A stretch of 64,000 bases of DNA from Dipteris shenzhenensis (taxonomy: Eukaryota > Polypodiophyta > Polypodiopsida > Gleicheniales), in NCBI GenBank assembly GCA_047967505.1, contig CM106539.1; one strand, given 5' to 3'. A program made the position numbers and the translations under genes. The notes below the pieces were generated by a model. It was not told the DNA's origin. It did no database searches and saw nothing but the letters and a program-made list of their open reading frames with translations. Numbering within the stretch: position 1 is the first letter of the stretch; every line of letters begins with the position of its first letter. Shown in pieces: positions 10,191 to 23,094 of the stretch.

Positions 10191-11686
10191 GCACCATCTA
10201 AAGGAGCTACACTACTTGATTCCTTGTTGTTGTAAGCTAAGGCTTAGCCTATAGCTTCAAGATGGCTACTATGTGCAACACTTTCCCTTGGCATTTGCTC
10301 AATTTACATGTTATGGCTTTGACAGGCTCAATCAATACATGGTGCTCTAGTTTGATCGCTTGTCATCTCTTCCATGATGAGCAACTTTGTTAACACATCT
10401 AGGAACTTTACCATTTGCTTTTTCTTAGCACTATTCCATTGGATCTTATGCTCCTTGCTATATGTATTCAACGAAACCTACCATTTGTTTTTCTCAGCAC
10501 TGTTCCATGTTTGCTTAAGTTGCCTTGCATGAGCTTGGCTAGTGTATGCCACACCGTAAGCTCCTTTTGGAGTTGGCTCTGTATGTGATTTGCTTATGGA
10601 ATCCTTGCTATACCCACTTGCAGTAGCTTGGGATACTTGTATAATTGCTCTCTACATGACATCTCTACATGATGACTTTCATGCTTGCTATCCTTTAAAC
10701 CTTTTATTTGCCACACTACTAAAAGAATGCGCATTGGCTCTAAGAGCCTTATGTGCTTTGCCTCTTTTGCTAACTTGTAGAGTTTCCTTTGGCTTTGATG
10801 ATGGTAGAGCTTGCTTAGTGTATTGCCTCCTTGTTAAGCTTGTTTCACCCTTACTAGTTGCACCTATTTATGCTTGGTTAAGCTACTACTTTATGCTACC
10901 CTCCAATTTATGCACAAGCTCCTCTCTACCAAAGCTTTGCTACACTTGTGGATGTTACGCATCCTTCAAGCTTGCTTGAGGGATGCTTTACTTGCAGCTT
11001 CCACAACTATGTGTTCTCACAAAGCCCATGTTGTGCACACAATGAAACAAGATCCAAGTGCAACTTGGCACAAATATTGAATGAAGGAGATTCTCTCTCT
11101 CTCTCTCTCTCTCCCCTCACATACTCCGCAAAGCATTGGACCATTAGAGTTAGAAAGGGGAAAAGGTGTCATGCTATCCTCTTTCACGTGCTAGATACTC
11201 TTTGGCACAACAAACAAGATCCGAGTAAAATGGGAGCAAGCTCCCTCACATTCACTCTCGGTGGAATGAAAGAGCATTCACATTGTCTTTCTTTGTCTCC
11301 ACTCCAAGCTCAACCATTAATTTTAACACCTGATTGAATAGATGGCATACTCACACAAACAAATGACAAAAGAGAAGATCATGTGTTCCTTAGAAACTAT
11401 ATACCACTACTATTATGAGCTTGAACATAATACCAGGTATAGGAAAGCCTATTAGGTTGCCCTAAGATTATGATTTTTTTGCTCAAGTCCATTTATGGTT
11501 TTATACTCATATATCAACAAATGTTCATAATTTATTAAGACTCAACAAAAGGTCCTTCTGTTTGTCATCTATAGTGATCATATGCTTTAAATAATCATGG
11601 CACTTGGGCTTCATTACACCACATTCAATCTCAATGGAAGAGGAGAGCACTCTCTACCTCACATCCACTCCAACATAAACTACAAG
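10191..11686 (-). other. Probable gag/leader of the same decayed copia element
   Basis: Lies between the integrase remnant and a PBS-like site, so by position it should be leader and gag, but I see no gag motif or zinc knuckle. 'accatttgctttttcttagcac' and 'accatttgtttttctcagcac' repeat about 68 bases apart near 10410-10500. 11091-11113 is a (TC)n run. Several 60-130-codon frames here have no recognisable content. Confidence 0.3.
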
Positions 11687-11698
11687 CTCTAATACCAT
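11687..11698 (-). other. Putative retrotransposon primer-binding site
   Basis: The minus strand reads TGGTATTAGAGC, one base different from TGGTATCAGAGC, the usual plant PBS complementary to initiator tRNA-Met. It follows ..CTTTTCAACA, a plausible LTR end. This suggests a 5' LTR starting at 11699 and extending right; its far end was not found. Confidence 0.5.
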
Positions 11699-12700
11699 GT
11701 TGAAAAGTGCAAGAACTCACACTACACAAGGAGAACAACACTCTAACACCATGTTTACTGTTTGTTGTGAAACTATAGTAGTGTTTCCCTAAGATAGTAA
11801 GGGCCTACTTTCATTTGAACTTGAAGTCCATTCCTCAAATTTAGCATATTTGTGCAACAAAATAGCCGCGAATGCGATGTCAATACTCTGCCATTTGTAG
11901 CCCAAACATTTTCAACAATTCCACAACAAAACAAGCACATGCCAATATTCAATATGCTAGCAATAGTACCCCAATGGATAGCATTCCACCCAAGGCCAAC
12001 CAAAAGCAAGGACAATTGCAAAGTAATAGCTCATAAGGTTATGGGCTTGGCTTGTTGCACATGTCGCCAAACAAGATAAACAAAGTATTAGGCACCAAGT
12101 GTCCTTCATGAATGCGCTACAATTGCTATGACCAATCTGCATAGCTTAGGACGATCAATCACTACAGGGGGGGCGTTCAGCACCAGCAATCACATGGCAG
12201 ACAACCACCTCAGCAGCAATCTGGTGGGACGGACTGAACACCTATACTAGGTCAGCAATGAGAGGCATCAGCCTATTGAAGGAGGGCCTCCCCTTCCCAT
12301 TTGACACATTGGCCTAAGCCTTCATGTGGGCCGACATTTCTAGGCGGGAACTACAGGGCTTTGCTATTAAATACTGCTCCCTTGTCCTTTAGCCTTTGTT
12401 CAAGGCAAGCATATTTAAGTTACGTCAGGATTAGGACATTCTGTGTCATGGTTCCATGATGGAGGTCCTTGCTTTCCACAGTAGTTAAGGTGGGGGTAAA
12501 ACTATAGTCACCTACAAGTTAATACTAACTACTACAAGAAAAGAGCATGACCGGCTACAAAGCCATCCCCACTGAAGTATGAAGCTATATGAAATTACAA
12601 GACCACACTTAAATTAGATATACACAAAACCCAACCTTGAGGAAATGGTGTATATCTTCGTAAGGCTGAATGTAGTCAATGATAAAGAAAAACATAGGTC
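11699..12700. other. No gene recognised
   Basis: The first part may be LTR of the decayed element. Around 12240-12520 a plus-strand frame with stops reads like an old protein but matches nothing I know. No confident feature. Confidence 0.35.
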
Positions 12701-12787
12701 AAAATGAAGAGAAAAAGGGGAGAGAGAGAGAGAGAGCGCGCGCGAGAGAGAGAGGGGGGGGGGGGGGAAGAGGGGGGCGGGGGGGGA
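12701..12787 (+). repeat. Purine tract with (GA)n, (CG)n and 14-G run
   Basis: Almost pure A/G apart from a short 'cgcgcgcg'. It includes (AG)n and a run of 14 Gs. The composition could form triplex or G-quadruplex. 'gggggaccatc(a/g)tc' is then repeated twice. Confidence 0.8.
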
Positions 12788-13046
12788 CCATCATCATAGA
12801 GGGGGGCGTGTGGGGACCATCGTCGTCTATGAAAGGAGTGTGAAACAAGACCAAAAGCTGGACAGGTAAAAGTACTCAGTAGGCACAGCAATGCTTAGCA
12901 TTCTGTGCTGGTTTCACCAGACTCTAGAACCTCTTAGAAACATGGCCCCTTTCTTTACTGCCAATTGGTTCGTTAGGAGATCATTGGCATTGTTTCTCCA
13001 CATTTCAGGAATATTTCTTGATATTTGTATCCTACGAGTGTCTCTA

Positions 13047-13164
13047 CGATAAGACATCAAAGTAGAGTTTGATCCCTCGTTTCCAGAATAATTATTTTAT
13101 GTTGCCGGTAAGACATCAAAGTAGAGTTTGATCCCTCGTTTCCAGAATAATTATTTTATGTTGC
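13047..13164. repeat. 59-bp exact-type tandem duplication
   Basis: The segment 'taagacatcaaagtagagtt..attattttatgttgc' (56 bases) is present at 13050-13105 and again at 13109-13164 without a mismatch. Including the three linker bases the period is 59 with one difference. This is the least diverged duplication in the window. Confidence 0.92.
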
Positions 13165-14057
13165 GAAGACTTGCAGAACCCCCTATTGTTTCGATTACAT
13201 GAAACACGTTTTGGGCCCACGGCTTACAAGGTCACAATGAGATGAGTCACTAAATCTCATCTTCCTATTGATCCATAGCCCATGACTTGTCAGCAGCTTA
13301 ACGTTACTTCTTCCCCATGCCCTATCCAGCTGTGCAGGGGTTCAAGCTTTCCACTAACAAAGACCCAAAACATACGTCGAAAAGTCAGAAAAACATTCAA
13401 TTATGAAACACAAGAATCGCATTGCCAAGAAATAACAAAAATAAATGTCAGTACTCAACCAAGGGATCAGTTTTGCATCAAAGTTTGCAATATTAAAGCA
13501 CAAGCCTGCTTCCTTTTAAGAATATCAACTCTGTTCATTTTTAGAAAGATCTGCCAGAAAAACCATAGCAAATACATTACACATCTCATATTTGAAGTAC
13601 TCAAAAACCTAAGCAGAAAGATGAAGCCCACTTGAAGATGTATTGTAACGTAGAGTACTGTGTCACATCATCATCAGAATCTCTGCTAAATGTCCGTAAG
13701 TAAGGACTCGTAAGCAAAGCAAGGCACTCGAGGTGGTCTGCTCAAAAATTAATCTTAAAAAAAGGTGCACATGATATAAATTAAAAAATTGGTGATTACA
13801 TTGAAAAGGGCCCTGCTAATTTTAGGAATAGAGTTAAGTACAAGGGTGCAGATCTCTTTGAAATCAAGGAGGCTTTCTTTAGCACTCATATTCTTTCTAT
13901 ATCAAGGAATTGGTAGAGATCAAGGTTAATCCTTGAGGAAGAATATGGTGTCGGTACACCTTTTCATTGAGCTGTTCACCTCAGTGTGTCATTGAATATG
14001 TGAATCCACCTCACTGAAACCCTCCTTTGCAATGCACAAACTGATCAAGCTCCAAGA
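13165..14057. other. Region downstream of PP2C, no separate gene
   Basis: Probably 3' UTR and flank of the PP2C gene (minus strand). The 117-codon plus-strand frame at 13282-13635 has no recognisable motif. I found no clear AATAAA signal on the minus strand. Confidence 0.4.
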
Positions 14058-16662
14058 TTAGAAACAAAAATCACTGTCATCAGTGTGTTCCAGTTGCCCA
14101 TGGCATACACCGACTAACCTCGCATGTACTTTGTCTTCCCCATCTGATGGCTTGACAAATGAGCATTGTGGCACATGATACTCTGTCCAGCACTAACCAC
14201 CCTTCCTTGTCCGTAGGTACTTTTTAGTTTCCTGTTCTACTCTTGATTAATAATGGAACGACACTTCAAAAAACCCGGACTGTCCCAAAAGGTTTTAACT
14301 AATACATCTTATGACCCCCCCCCCCCCCCCAAAAAAAAAAAACTGTCTATTTGCAATAAATGAATACTAAACACAACATGGATCTGGCATCATATTAGAT
14401 ACAAACGTGCATGTGTGCATGCGCGTGTGTGTGTGTGTGCATGTGCACATTTTAAAATGCCAGCCTGGTGCAGCCTGTTGTGTTCTTGCATATGCACAGA
14501 ATGGTGCAGTGTATATACACAAAAGTATGGCTTTAAAAATAGGCGTTTTCGGTTTCCAAAAGTAAGGTTCTGAATATGAGTCGTGCAGAAAATAAGAAAA
14601 CTGAAATTTTGCATTGGGAAAGAACCTTACCTTTCTTTGGGCCAAAATCAGTGGATACAATGGTAACATTATCCAAAAACAAGCAGACAACGGCACAATC
14701 ATCCACCTTTGAGGTTGGATGCTTGGATCTCCACACATGCACTGCAGTGTCTACGACTGCCTTTGCTGCAGCAGACCTGACAGGCGCTGAAGCTACTATC
14801 TCAACGACTTGATCATTGCTCAAAACATCCCATACCTGGAGGCAAAATAGCAAAAAACGATGCTCAGGTCTATAACAAGTCAACACAACCTCCATTATCA
14901 AATTGGAAAAAGTTTATTACAGTCCAGCTTTTCTACGGGGGGGAAACAAATTATAATGCACCAATAAGGAATAGGTTTAGCACCCCATCTGTTGCAAGGA
15001 CTACGAATTCGTCTTTCTCTGTCAACTGCCGATAGGTGACTTCAGGCACCGATATCACCCCAAATGTCTTTAGACAGTAATCACCCAGTGCCCTTGCCAT
15101 AGCTAAGCCAGGGGCATTAAGATGTGGCAGCCAAACTCTCTTCACTGAAGGTTCATCGCGCAATGCAAATACACGGCCTTTACATCGCCTGATCCGCTCA
15201 GCCTCCTCTGCTCGAAAATATCAGGGGAAAGAAAAGTTGCACAAGGCAGCACACATTCAGACAAGTAATGGATGGATACATACAGGAAACGTAATATTAA
15301 TTCCAGACGATATCACAATATGAAGTGAATTCCAGACGTACTAGGTAAATTGGGCCTCAAATCAACAGTAAGCTGTAAAGCTAATAGAGAGTCATCATTA
15401 GCTCTTGTTCCCAAAACAGCTCGTGAATCTCCAACGTTCCCAACAATCAGATCATTGCCCTGGATAAAAATCAAAATTTTCAGAAAAGGCTGAGAAGTGA
15501 AAATTGGCACCTAATTGCAAAGACATTCAGGCTGCAAACCTGCTTCACAAGAGTAACAGCGGTAGTCCCACTCGAGACGCAGTCAACACTGTCATCTACT
15601 AGGAGTTCTCTGTCCATCAACTTATAAGCGTCCAGAAAAGACTCTTTCCATGAGGTAATCAAGTGAGGATCTCCAGGAGCTCTTCCTACAAAGCCATTTC
15701 CGGTTTGATTGACAGAACCATTTTCCATACCATCTGGTGATAAGGTGGCTCCTTCATCAGCACGATGCAAAACTTGCCAGCAAGATGCTAACTTGAGGGG
15801 TAGTATGTCTCGAACGTTCCTTGCAACAAGATGCCCGTGTGGGCCATGACCATCAAAAACACCGCAGAAGATTGTGTCCTCTCGAGAAGCAAAGCCCTAT
15901 GATAAACAAAGAAATAAGAAAGATACCGTCAAAAGATTCACAGCAATGACTTCACAAGGATTCACCGAAAAATGCAACAAGAAATGCAATCTCTAAACCC
16001 ATGACAACCACACGAGGTTGTTTACACCAGTTCAAAAAGTACTTTTGGGTTTCATCAGATCATCTCGCTTCAAAGGTGCGTGCTGACATTTGCTCTCATA
16101 CTCACACGTCTGATCAACACGGCAAAACGAGAAAATTTGCCAGACTCATTGGTTGCTTCTCCTTCTATTATGAGCATACCTCCCACACAAGCATGGCATC
16201 TTGGTTGATCCCTTTAAGACCCTTCTTTGTGAACAGCGATGCGATATTGTTTCCTCCATTGGCGGCAAACCTTTCATGTAGAGCACCGTTAAGCTTTGAC
16301 TCCTCTAATTTTTTGGTTTCTTTCTTCCTCGATTTGGCAGGTTTGCGGCTGCAGGTTCCGCCCAGATCTTTGCTCTTTTCTTGCTTAGTCTTCACAGTGC
16401 AGGTCGTGCCGTTTGCCGATAAGCGGGAAGCTGTCTTCCGATTCTTTAGAGGAGATCCGGCATGCCGACTTGGAGAAGAGGCAAACGCTGGCGAACGCGG
16501 GCTCTCCAACCTTGCAACATTGAAGAGCTCGACTTCCTCACCAGGAAGGATGAGAGGCCATGCTCGAATACTGAATAGGCGGAGTAAAGCATGTTTCCAC
16601 GCAGTCCACCCCTCGAGGATGACAGGGTGTTCCGTCAAGAAACTCAGACAGTCGCACATCAC
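14058..16662 (-). CDS. Protein phosphatase 2C (PPM/PP2C, plant clade E-like), 6 exons
   Basis: Mg/Mn-dependent Ser/Thr phosphatase. Exons (minus): 16662-16180, 15896-15540, 15459-15342, 15207-14984, 14835-14631 and, tentatively, 14182-14058. All have GT-AG borders and compatible phases, giving about 503 residues. Metal-site and family motifs are all present: 'GINQDAM', 'VFDGHGPHGH', 'SGTTAV', 'VGNVGDSRAVLG', 'GLAMARALGDYCLK', 'VVLATDG' then 'VWDVLSN', and 'DDCAVVCLFL'. 'KEAERIRRCKGRVFAL' fixes the exon 4 acceptor. The N-terminal 130 residues are basic and Ser/Lys-rich, and this start lacks the Met-Gly myristoylation motif of many relatives; an in-frame stop lies upstream of 16662. The last exon is inferred from an AG followed by 41 open codons; reading through exon 5 would instead stop at 14533. 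The only intact-looking gene here. Confidence 0.9.
14315..14342. repeat. C16-A12 homopolymer pair inside PP2C intron 5
   Basis: Sixteen Cs followed by twelve As. A (TG)n run lies nearby at about 14423-14439. Both sit in the 448-base intron proposed between the last two PP2C exons, and would be unstable in length. Confidence 0.85.
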
Positions 16663-17230
16663 CGTCTCGAGGTAAAAAGTTGTCTAACAATATCCAGAAT
16701 TCGCTGTTCGTCTCAACAGAGATCCAAAGACGCGCGGAAAGCGCAATGTATCACGGTTTTGCTCTCCTGTCGAAAATCCACCTGAAAATTCTTCTCACCG
16801 CCCGTTCTCGACAAGATCCCGCGGTATCTTTGATTTTCTTTTCTCTATGCGTGAATTGCGATCGATCTTCTATATTCAGATTCACGAAAACTTTTGGCAG
16901 CCTTACTGACGGAAATTGCACATATGTCTCCTTTCTCCCTCGTTGCGCAAAGACTTCAACACGGACAGACGCATTAACACGCCAAAGGAACCATTCCTTA
17001 GGGATGCCCCTCTTTCGCGGGGCCGCTGGCTTTCGAGATAAGATGTAGGGATCGTTGTCGAGGGTCTGCTGAGGCAGGAGAAATAACTGAGTCAGCTACT
17101 GGGAAAGGAATAAAGAGGAGGAGAGCGTAGCTAGAAGGCGATAAGCTTTGCTGGCTATGCCGGATCTTGATGAAGAATGAAGAAGACGATCCAGTAAAAA
17201 CATTCTTATCCACACCTTAATTACGTGTTT
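16663..17230 (-). promoter_or_regulatory. CpG-rich PP2C 5' flank
   Basis: From about 16350 to 17110 CpG dinucleotides are frequent (for example 'gacgcgcggaaagcgc'), unlike the CpG-poor retroelement sequence on both sides. This fits an unmethylated promoter/5'UTR of the PP2C gene read leftward. Open frames on the plus strand here (16001-16675, 16680-17048) follow from this composition. No convincing TATA box was located. Confidence 0.5.
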
Positions 17231-17892
17231 TGCCCATAATCCGAAGCATCCTAACTAAAGCAAGTCTTAATCACCCTTCCTCCTTGGACTTACCATTCCT
17301 TTGCGGACCCCATGTCCGACACATTGTTGTTTCGATCATGGCCAATGAGACATCCCGCTTCCCACGCTTCACACCCTTGGTCCTCCACATATGAATGCAA
17401 TAGCTTGGTCTAAGAGCATGTTTTCTACATCGTCGCCTCCGACCCCACAACACACAAGTACTACTTGCCATAATACATGGCACCCCTTGCAAAATGGTGT
17501 ACTTAGAACCTCATATGCCCAATGCGCGTGAGGCAAAAGAAGGATTTTTGCCAACTAGTGTACATCTATTACACAAGGGGAGTTAGCCCAAAAAGGCTTC
17601 ACCACTCCATAATCTAGATGTGGGTCTACTATTATATTAAAAACCTTGTCTTAAAATCGAAAGAGGTTCTTTTTTTGGCTTTGCAAGCTTGGCCTCTCTT
17701 AGGGGACCTTTGCTCATGAAAATTGGGTGTGTGGGCTCCTACATGGTTAGAGGCATCGATCCAAAAATAATCAAAGAATTGCTGCAAATCCTTGACATGC
17801 GGAGTACACCAAGAGTAAGAACCTAGATGATGATAGCAACAATGCTTAAATAAATAAATTCATTGACCCATAAAAATACAATATCTTTATGA
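17231..17892. other. No gene recognised
   Basis: Overlapping 60-73-codon minus-strand frames at 17271-17554 show no motif. Nothing else supportable. Confidence 0.45.
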
Positions 17893-18830
17893 AAAAATGA
17901 TGCCAATAAAGGAAATGTAAGAAGGAATAGATGTATTTTACACTTCACTTTTCCCTTTTCTTCACCAAAGCTTGAATGGGATCACGTCAATTAGCGAGGA
18001 TTAGTAATTCAGTGGCTAAAATGGTGCCAATAAAGGAAATGTAAGAAGGAATACATGTATTATACACTTCACTTTTCCCTTTTCTTCACCAAATCTTGAA
18101 TGGGATCATGTCAATTAGAGAGGATTTGTAATTCCTCATCTACTAAAGAGGGTTGTCGTTTTCCCTTTTTGCATTGAATGTTTTATTTTTCACACACCCA
18201 GCCCACACTCACAGTGGTCTTATGGAGGGGCACCCCGCCCTAGACCGGTGGGCATGGGACCAGTTGTCTTTTTCCCTTTTTGCATTGAATGTTATCCATA
18301 GGATATATCATTTCATGTCATAGAGAATGTATGTGTAGTTTTATCCATCACCTAATGCATACCAAGGATTTTTTAAATCAAATTTGCATTGAATATTATC
18401 CATAACATATATCTTTTCACGTCATGGGAAAGCTTGATAAGCATTGTTGGGCAAAATTTTGAGCCTCTATATTACAAGGAGGAGAGACACATGTCCCTTG
18501 GCAAAATTTTGAGCACTTCCCTTTTTTTTCACCAAAGCTTGAATGGGATCCCATCAATTAAAAGAGGATTAGTTTTTGCTTGGCTAAAAGATAGATTCCT
18601 CATCTACTAAAAAGGATTCTCTTCTCTTTTTGGCTTTTTGCATTGAATGTTATCCGTAGCATAGATCATTTCATGTCATGGTAAAGCTTAGAGAATATGT
18701 AGTTTCACACATCACCTAATGCATAAAGAGGATTCCCTTTGTCAAATTTGCATCAAATATTATCCATAACATATTTCATTTTACATAGTGGGAAAGCTTG
18801 GAGAACGTATAGTTTTACACATCCCAATGT
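17893..18830. repeat. Complex imperfect tandem repeats
   Basis: The unit 'tgccaataaaggaaatgtaagaaggaat..cacttcacttttccc' starts at 17901 and 18025 (period 124). The phrases 'caccaaa(g/t)cttgaatgggatc' (three times) and 'gcattgaat(g/a)ttatccat' followed by 'agcttg(g)agaa' (at least four times) continue to about 18830. Several rounds of segmental duplication of an AT-rich, non-coding sequence explain it. Confidence 0.75.
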
Positions 18831-19519
18831 AAAATATGGAGGTACTTGATAAGCATCTTGGGCAAAACTTCGAGCTTGGATATCGTGAGACACATGTCCA
18901 ATTAAAGAACGGTGGCAACCCATGTACAACTTCTTTTTATTAATGGGTGTTGCATGTCATTGTGCCTACGAGATAGCACGGTGGCATGGCAACGTACAAG
19001 ACCAATAATGTCACAAGGCGTACATGCACTATATAGAGTTTTTCTCTAAGTGGTCAGTGATGTGTCGCCTTCGTTGCATGTGCAAAAACATGTGTCTTCT
19101 TCCTCGCATGTGCAAAAACATGTGTTGGTTAGCATTTAAAACTCTCACTTTGGAGGCTAGGTTATACTTTGATTAAGTTTTTCCACAAATTTGCTTTAAG
19201 TGCTTCTATCCTATTCTACTTTAACCAAAAAGTTGCAATAGGCCTACCCCCAAATTTTGAAATGGCACATTCTTCATGCTTTTCTTTTTCGATAAAGGCA
19301 TTCACTTTCTATGCAAATGCAACTTACATTTTGTGTCATTTACTATGTGCCCCAAAAGACTTTTGTACTCATGGCTAACTTTCTAAGTTGCCAAAATATG
19401 TTTTTAATGTATTTGTTAGAGATGGGATGTGGTGTACAATTTTTGTACATGAGATCCACAAAAGGGTCGTTCCTTATGGTACAAATACAATTGAGATAAA
19501 GTTTTACTTTAATAGTGAC
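18831..19519. other. No gene recognised
   Basis: AT-rich; 'gcatgtgcaaaaacatgtgt' is repeated near 19075-19120. Short frames at 19169-19585 lack motifs. Confidence 0.45.
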
Positions 19520-19631
19520 AAAACCCATTTAGGGTTAGGGTTAGGGCATCTAACCCTTTCCTTTATAGCACTCTATATGTGTTAGTGCTATGCACATGTA
19601 ATCACATGATGTTGAGCATGGTCTCTCAACA
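19520..19631 (-). mobile_element. LTR fragment (family B)
   Basis: The reverse complement starts TGTTGAGAG and contains 'catgctcaacatcat', 'gtgcatagcactaac', 'gtgctataaaggaaagggttag' and 'ccctaaccctaaccctaaa'. It matches 5373-5520 closely. Only the first about 112 bases of the LTR remain; no coding sequence is attached. Confidence 0.7.
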
Positions 19632-20300
19632 AATGGGCCCAATGGAGCATCTAAATCTTTTCTTTGTCTTTGAACTTCAATCTATGCCCTCCTTATCCAC
19701 ACAACTCACCATCTCTAAATTTGAGCACTACCTACCATATCTCTAGATATGAAAACATCATCTGTGACATGGTGCACGAATGTAAGCAATTGCTTTGAGT
19801 ATATAGTTTGTTTTCCTAGTTCATGTCTTTGATCATTAACCCCCCCTCCAACTAGGTATAAAGCCACGGTAAAAAGAGTCACCCACAAATTTCATACTCA
19901 CAACAAAACAAAACATCAAAGTTGATGGATGAAAATTTGTAGAGAAATCTAGACAAACACACTACACGTGACCAAACCATGGAATTCCATAATTCAAGTA
20001 TCTAGGCCCACTTATTATAAAAGAGGTTTCCTTTTCTTTGTAACCATAGAAATAGGATACTTGAAATGACTCGTAATCAATATTAAAACCATCCTTTCCT
20101 CAAGCATTTGATAACATTGTTTTATTACGTATACTTGAAATGGCATGTAAGAAAGGTGGCTTTGAACTTTACATTTCTTAGTCATAAGGTTGTTTAAAAT
20201 ATCCACATCTTTTTTTCCTTTAATGGTACTTCAAAACATGGTCTTCTATCATATATAAGGCATATTTATCAAAGGTTGAGATTGCAAATAGTAATGACTG
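19632..20300. other. No gene recognised
   Basis: AT-rich spacer, no coding signal seen. Confidence 0.5.
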
Positions 20301-20530
20301 GGTAATGACCTCACCTACTTCTTTTCTACCCAAGGGAAGATACCATTTTATAAACTATTGATACATTAATTCAACAATATTATTTATGCTTACTAGTACA
20401 TGTGGGCATATTTTTGTCATGGTAATGACCTCACTTATTTCTTTTCCATCCCAAGGGAAGATAACATTTTATAAACTAGGACATCAATTGAACAATGTTT
20501 CTTCTACTTACTAATAGATGCGGGCATGGA
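20301..20530. repeat. Imperfect tandem duplication, period 120 bp
   Basis: 'ggtaatgacctcac(c/t)tacttctttt' starts at 20301 and 20421. 'caagggaagata(c/a)cattttataaact' and 'gggcat' follow at matching offsets. Non-coding. Confidence 0.8.
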
Positions 20531-20618
20531 CACAATAGCTGAAAGCTAGGTGTATAGTTGGGTAAAGATTATTTCAACATTTGAGTCATCTTTCATGGAC
20601 CACAATAGTAGGAGAAAT

Positions 20619-20890
20619 ACTATAGGAAATACGTTAGAATACTCATGCAGTTCATAATGTAAAGATTTTGTGCTAGCACAATGTGCCTCATTAACTTTTG
20701 GTCTTAAAATGCGTTTATTTCATTTGTGCCTTAGCATAAGACTTTTTCCAAACTTAGAAGCATACTATAGGAATACTTTAGAATACTCATTAAGTTCATG
20801 GGAATAAATATTTTGTGCTAACGCACTATGTCTCATTGACTTCTTGTCTTAAAATGCATTTTTTTCATTCATGTCTTGGCATATATTAAA
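20619..20890. repeat. Imperfect tandem duplication, period about 145 bp
   Basis: 'actataggaa(a)tac.ttagaatactcat' starts at 20619 and 20764. It is followed in both by 'gttcat', 'attttgtgcta', 'ctcatt.acttttgtcttaaaatgc' and 'tttcatt'. It lies just right of the 120-bp duplication, so two independent duplications are adjacent. Confidence 0.75.
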
Positions 20891-23090
20891 TGGAATCTAA
20901 CTTGATAGACAATGTATCTATTTTTAAAGTCAAACTCACCAAACTTTGTTCCCATTACTTCCTAGAATTATAAGCTAGCCTTAGTATTGTAAGGACTTTT
21001 TCCACATACTCTCCTTACTAATGAGTCCTAACATTATTTGTTAGCACTTGGTTCTGCCCCTCTAGATGATCGTACGATTATCGAAGCTCAATGTGTTTCT
21101 TTTCTAAGCGAGTTGAACAACCTAACCAAAATACTATTGCATGAAGAAAAGGATAACTACTCATTGGACATAGGATTAAAAAAGTCTCTTAGAAGCATAT
21201 CATGATACTTTTCAATCCTTAGTAGAGGAATAATAAATTCGATGTAAACGTTGTTCCACTCAAGCTTTATTTTTTAATGGATGACAAATTCCTACAAGTC
21301 TCACTATGTTTGAAAGCTTTTTACATGATATTACAATGTCTTGAGTGGCATAAGGTTGAATAGATCAGATACTTGTTTATTAATATGGGTTTTTTATTAT
21401 TTGGTTTTGATTGATATTGTGTACAATCATGTATCTCATATGGATATTGTTAGTATATACACTTGGTGTCAAATTCACTTCTTCTATTATATTTCATGTG
21501 AGCACATCCCAAGGCCTTAACATGGCATTTATACATATACACCCACAATTTCTCCTTCCCTTTCCCATGTTTGATGACAGTTGTAGTAAGGGACAAATAC
21601 CAAGGGCACAAAGTAGTGTATGATATCGATTTCAGGTTTTGTCATTATGATCATGGCATTCATTAACTTGGTTTGATCACAAGTGCAAGTGACAATAACA
21701 AGGTAGAATATCCCTTGATTTTGTTGATGCAAAGAGTTAAGATCTGTATACATTCATTATCAAATAAACTATCAAGACTTCATCATTTTTGTTAGATTGT
21801 TAGCTTTGAAAACAAATTGATGATATTAAATGTGAAATACCAATGACATTTTTTGTCTTAATGTGGTAGGGATTTGCAAAAGGCTCTTCGCTTGCAATAG
21901 GTGTTGAAGACTTTAACATCTAATGTTGGGGTTAAGGTGTACAAATTGAAAGAGGCTTCATGTACGAATGCTCTTCATTGCGGTGTTATGAATCATATAT
22001 AGCCCCAATTCATAAATGAGTCCAACAATAGTCCACACAAATCTAGATGACAAACCCTGGTATAGGCTATAAAGTGAGGAAGTCGTTGATAACTTGTTAG
22101 ATTGATGAAATCCAAATTAGAAAACAAGACTCTTGCCTTTTGAATCTAAGCATAGCTCCATCATATTTGAAGTATAGACACACTTGACTTGTAAACTGGT
22201 TGTAACTCTTCTAGTCACGAGAGCATTTTCTATGTACCAAAGAAGGAACTAAGCACAGTTATCTTGGTATCCAAGTAGAGGTCACAAAGGAGTATTCGAT
22301 GCTTGAGCTTTAGTGGTATAAGAATTGTGGTGAAAGAACTTACCTAAAAGACAAAGCATGCTCATATCACAAGCAATTTACTGAAACAAGAATTAAATTT
22401 AAAAACATGGATCTAATTCTTTGAATGGTAAATAATAGGCCTAGACAAACTAGGTATTAGTGACATTCTCTACATAGGTAATGTGCAATAGATCTATGCA
22501 CATTCGAAAGAAGTATGTAGGAAAAGTGTGAATCCCAATAAGAGATAGTAACACCATCATGATATAAGACTTCCCAAGCAAATGAACACTAAGTAGCGAA
22601 GTTACGAATTTGCAAAGTCAAGTGTGACATCATTCATGTTACATGTGAGTACTTAGTAGGGCACCTATTCTTGCAATAGTAAGTTAATCATAAACCACAT
22701 TCACCAAGAACAGTGCCACTTAAACTCATAAAGACACAAGCCATAAGCTAAGGTGCCTAGTCAAACAACAAGAGGTAGTAAGATTGAAACACATTTTTTG
22801 CCAACAAATCAACAAGTGAAACCAATTAATTAGAATATGAGCAAAAATAGCAACATGTAAATGAAAAAATGATTAAGGAATTGACAAAGGGACCCTATAA
22901 AAATATTGCTGGGTCTTCCAATTAGGTAATTGTTCAAGCAAGTAGTTGTGTAATAAAACAATCAAGAAAATTTTTTAAACGCGAACATTTTTTCCTTGTT
23001 TAATTAGAGAGAAGGACATTTTCCCATGTATTGGCTTTCTCAACAAAGAGCAAGCAATTGTCTTTGATAGGAAATCAATTGTGCAAGGCG
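20891..23090. other. No gene recognised
   Basis: About 2.2 kb of AT-rich sequence with only short frames (21411-21623 plus, 21529-21753 minus) and no motif. Possibly very old retroelement remains. Confidence 0.45.
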
Positions 23091-23094
23091 ATAA

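Noticed and set aside
10590-11337. 129-codon ORFs with many Leu/Cys/Ala
   Set aside because: No motif; they lie in the leader/gag position of a decayed copia and are not in its orientation.
16001-16675. 224-codon plus-strand ORF
   Set aside because: Antisense to PP2C exon 1, which has the conserved PP2C motifs; the open antisense frame follows from GC-rich composition.
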